Shown here in pieces: positions 62,471-64,000 of a DNA stretch of 64,000 nucleotides. Source of the stretch: Cricetomys ansorgei (taxonomy: Eukaryota; Chordata; Mammalia; Rodentia; Nesomyidae); assembly GCA_026225945.1 (NCBI GenBank), contig JAMJFZ010002884.1, positions 2,480,001 to 2,544,000 on the forward strand, given 5' to 3'. The translations under genes were made by a program, and so were the position numbers. Position 1 is the stretch's first letter, and each line of letters starts with the position of its first letter. The notes below the pieces were generated by a model, which saw only the letters and a list, made by a program, of their open reading frames with translations, ran no database searches and was not told the origin of the DNA.

Positions 62471-64000
62471 TAATGTGTATTTATACACATATATGTATAT
62501 ATATATATATATATACATACATTGTGTGTGTGTATCTATGTGCTATATATACAAGAATAGAACACGATATCAACTAGGTTTTGATGCTGTTACTTATGAC
62601 TTATTAAAGGAAATGGATAAATATGAGCAGAATAAGTGTGCTCTTTCCTGGTTAAATAACTGTCCTCAAAGAGGGATGAAGAATTACTTCTCATTGTGGA
62701 CAAAGCTCTATTAAGGTCTTGCCATACTGCTTTGCTTTTGGCCTAGTCCTAGCTATGACCTTTTCCTAGGGAAGGAACCCAGTGTCACTTGTTCTTAAAC
62801 TCCACCAAGAACTCCAATGTAAAAGCAAGGATGAGAACAAGTAGAGAGGTGGTCCACATGCTACAGCACAGGCTGCTTTTAGCACTGGTACCAATAAGTG
62901 TCTGCCAGTGGCTCCATGTGTGATGCAACCTCATGAATGCGTACAAAGGCATAAGGCAAACATTTAAAAGGGGTTAGAAAATTACACATGAGGCAGGATT
63001 ATAAAAAAAAGGTTCTGTATGGACTTCAAGTGGACATCACTATGACATTTCACCAATAACAAAATCCATCATAGCTTGATAAGAACAAACCTGCTACGTG
63101 TGAGTATAAACTTAATTTTTAAAAGGAAGGTACTCTCTTTGTGAACATAAGCAAAACAAATGAAGGTTTGGTTTGGCAGAAAGAATTGTATCTCCTTACT
63201 TAGAATCAGGTCTTTTTGATCACAAGTCTTAACAGTATATATCATCACCTAGGAGAAAAGGTGTCATCAACAAAAGATCAATGTTTGATTTGCATAGTCA
63301 CAGAGAAAGTGGGTTTTTAAAAAAAAATCCCAGTTAATTTTGTAAGCAAAAGTAATGAAGAACTTAATAATTGATGGCTGCATAAAAATGCCCATGGGTC
63401 ACAGAACAACATGTCCAAGGCCAATTATGTTGAGTATAAAGTCTTCAGGCAGTAGGAGACAATAAGAAGGCTGTCTCCATTCTGTCTCTGGAAAGGTTAC
63501 CAACATCATAGCATTAGTACAGTTAATAACACTCTGACCTTTCAAAAGCACTTTATGAGCAAAATTAGATCTATTTATTTACATTTAAAAAAATCACAAT
63601 CTTTTTATCACTAGGTGAAAGTAGTCAATTTTTTTCGTATCAAATGTATATCAGCAATCAATATTTACAATTTGCTCAGTTGAATTCAGCACAACAAAAC
63701 ACAAGTCACAGTGAAATGCAAGTAACTTTGTAATGCACAGCCTGAGACTTCACCTTGAACCTGTTCCGTTTAATGCTACCTATGTATGGTAATTACATTG
63801 AACTGTATAGAATTCTCTACTCCATGGGAGTCTGGGCGGTGGGATGAAAGATATTGGGGAATGGTCACTCCATTTTATAAGTGAGTAATAACAACTTTGA
63901 ATAATTTTTCTTCTTCTCCTTTCTTTTCTATTCATGAATTTCCACATACATTTTCTGCAATGAGCTAAACACGGGACTAGGTGATTTACATATATTATTC

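Larger units (their letters stand above)
54072..64000 (-). other. Probable Pak3 intron, continues past the right edge
   Basis: The preceding Pak3 exon (ending ..GEPPYLNENPLR in this family) and WMAPEV were sought on the minus strand and not found, so the whole stretch is taken as intron. It holds (CA)n near 54512-54531, a MIR (57838-58016), (GT)n at 58207-58246, a MIR-like piece (about 61930-62045), an LTR-like repeat (62155-62470) and (TA)n near 62490-62515. The rest is AT-rich and repeat-poor. Confidence 0.7.

Noticed and set aside
54072..64000. Search for the next upstream Pak3 exon (WMAPEV, EPPYLNENPLR)
   Set aside because: No complementary sequence was found, so no further exon is claimed.

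Overview
The window is nuclear DNA from a muroid rodent. It has spliced genes with GT..AG introns, many rodent SINEs (B1, B2/B3, B4), rodent L1 (Lx-type) 3' ends, MaLR LTRs, older mammalian repeats (MIR, L3/CR1, L1M) and long CA/GT microsatellites. By orthology it is the X-chromosomal Capn6-Pak3 neighbourhood. The species was not determined. Residue 81 of Capn6 is Met, whereas I recall Lys for human and mouse calpain-6, which argues mildly against laboratory mouse. There is no bacterial, viral or CRISPR content. Nearly all long open frames outside the exons are chance or repeat-derived.

Layout. 1-13.8 kb is intergenic DNA upstream of Capn6, mostly SINE, L1 and MaLR debris plus a 1.3 kb fossil of an L3/CR1 LINE (about 10.95-12.3 kb). 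Capn6 (calpain-6) lies on the + strand from a probable untranslated first exon near 13.8-13.96 kb, which carries an interrupted (CAG)n tract, to tandem polyadenylation signals near 35.5 kb. The complete 641-residue reading frame was rebuilt from 12 coding exons (20,643-34,061) with consistent phases and canonical splice sites. The protein is a calpain-fold pseudo-protease: the catalytic Cys position is Met81, the catalytic His position is Tyr252, and Asn284 is kept. It ends in a C2 domain instead of the calcium-binding PEF domain.

35.5-45 kb is a repeat-rich interval between two convergent genes. It contains a nearly complete MaLR retrotransposon (38,760-40,901) with two LTRs, a nested L1-in-SINE insertion, an L1 ORF2 fragment and a strong CTCF-like motif at 36,209.

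Pak3 (p21-activated kinase 3) lies on the - strand and enters from the right edge. Its last two coding exons are at 53,932-54,069 and 51,609-51,698 and encode the C-terminal 75 residues, including kinase subdomain XI. A long 3' UTR probably follows leftwards, possibly to about 45.1 kb. 54.1-64.0 kb appears to be Pak3 intron; no further coding exon was recognised there.

The two genes do not form a shared pathway; they are convergent neighbours. I did not find a convincing undescribed system. The most useful second-look items are the Met81/Tyr252 active site, the 5' UTR CAG tract, the CTCF-like motifs, the L3 fossil, and a pair of overlapping minus-strand frames just beyond the Capn6 poly(A) site.
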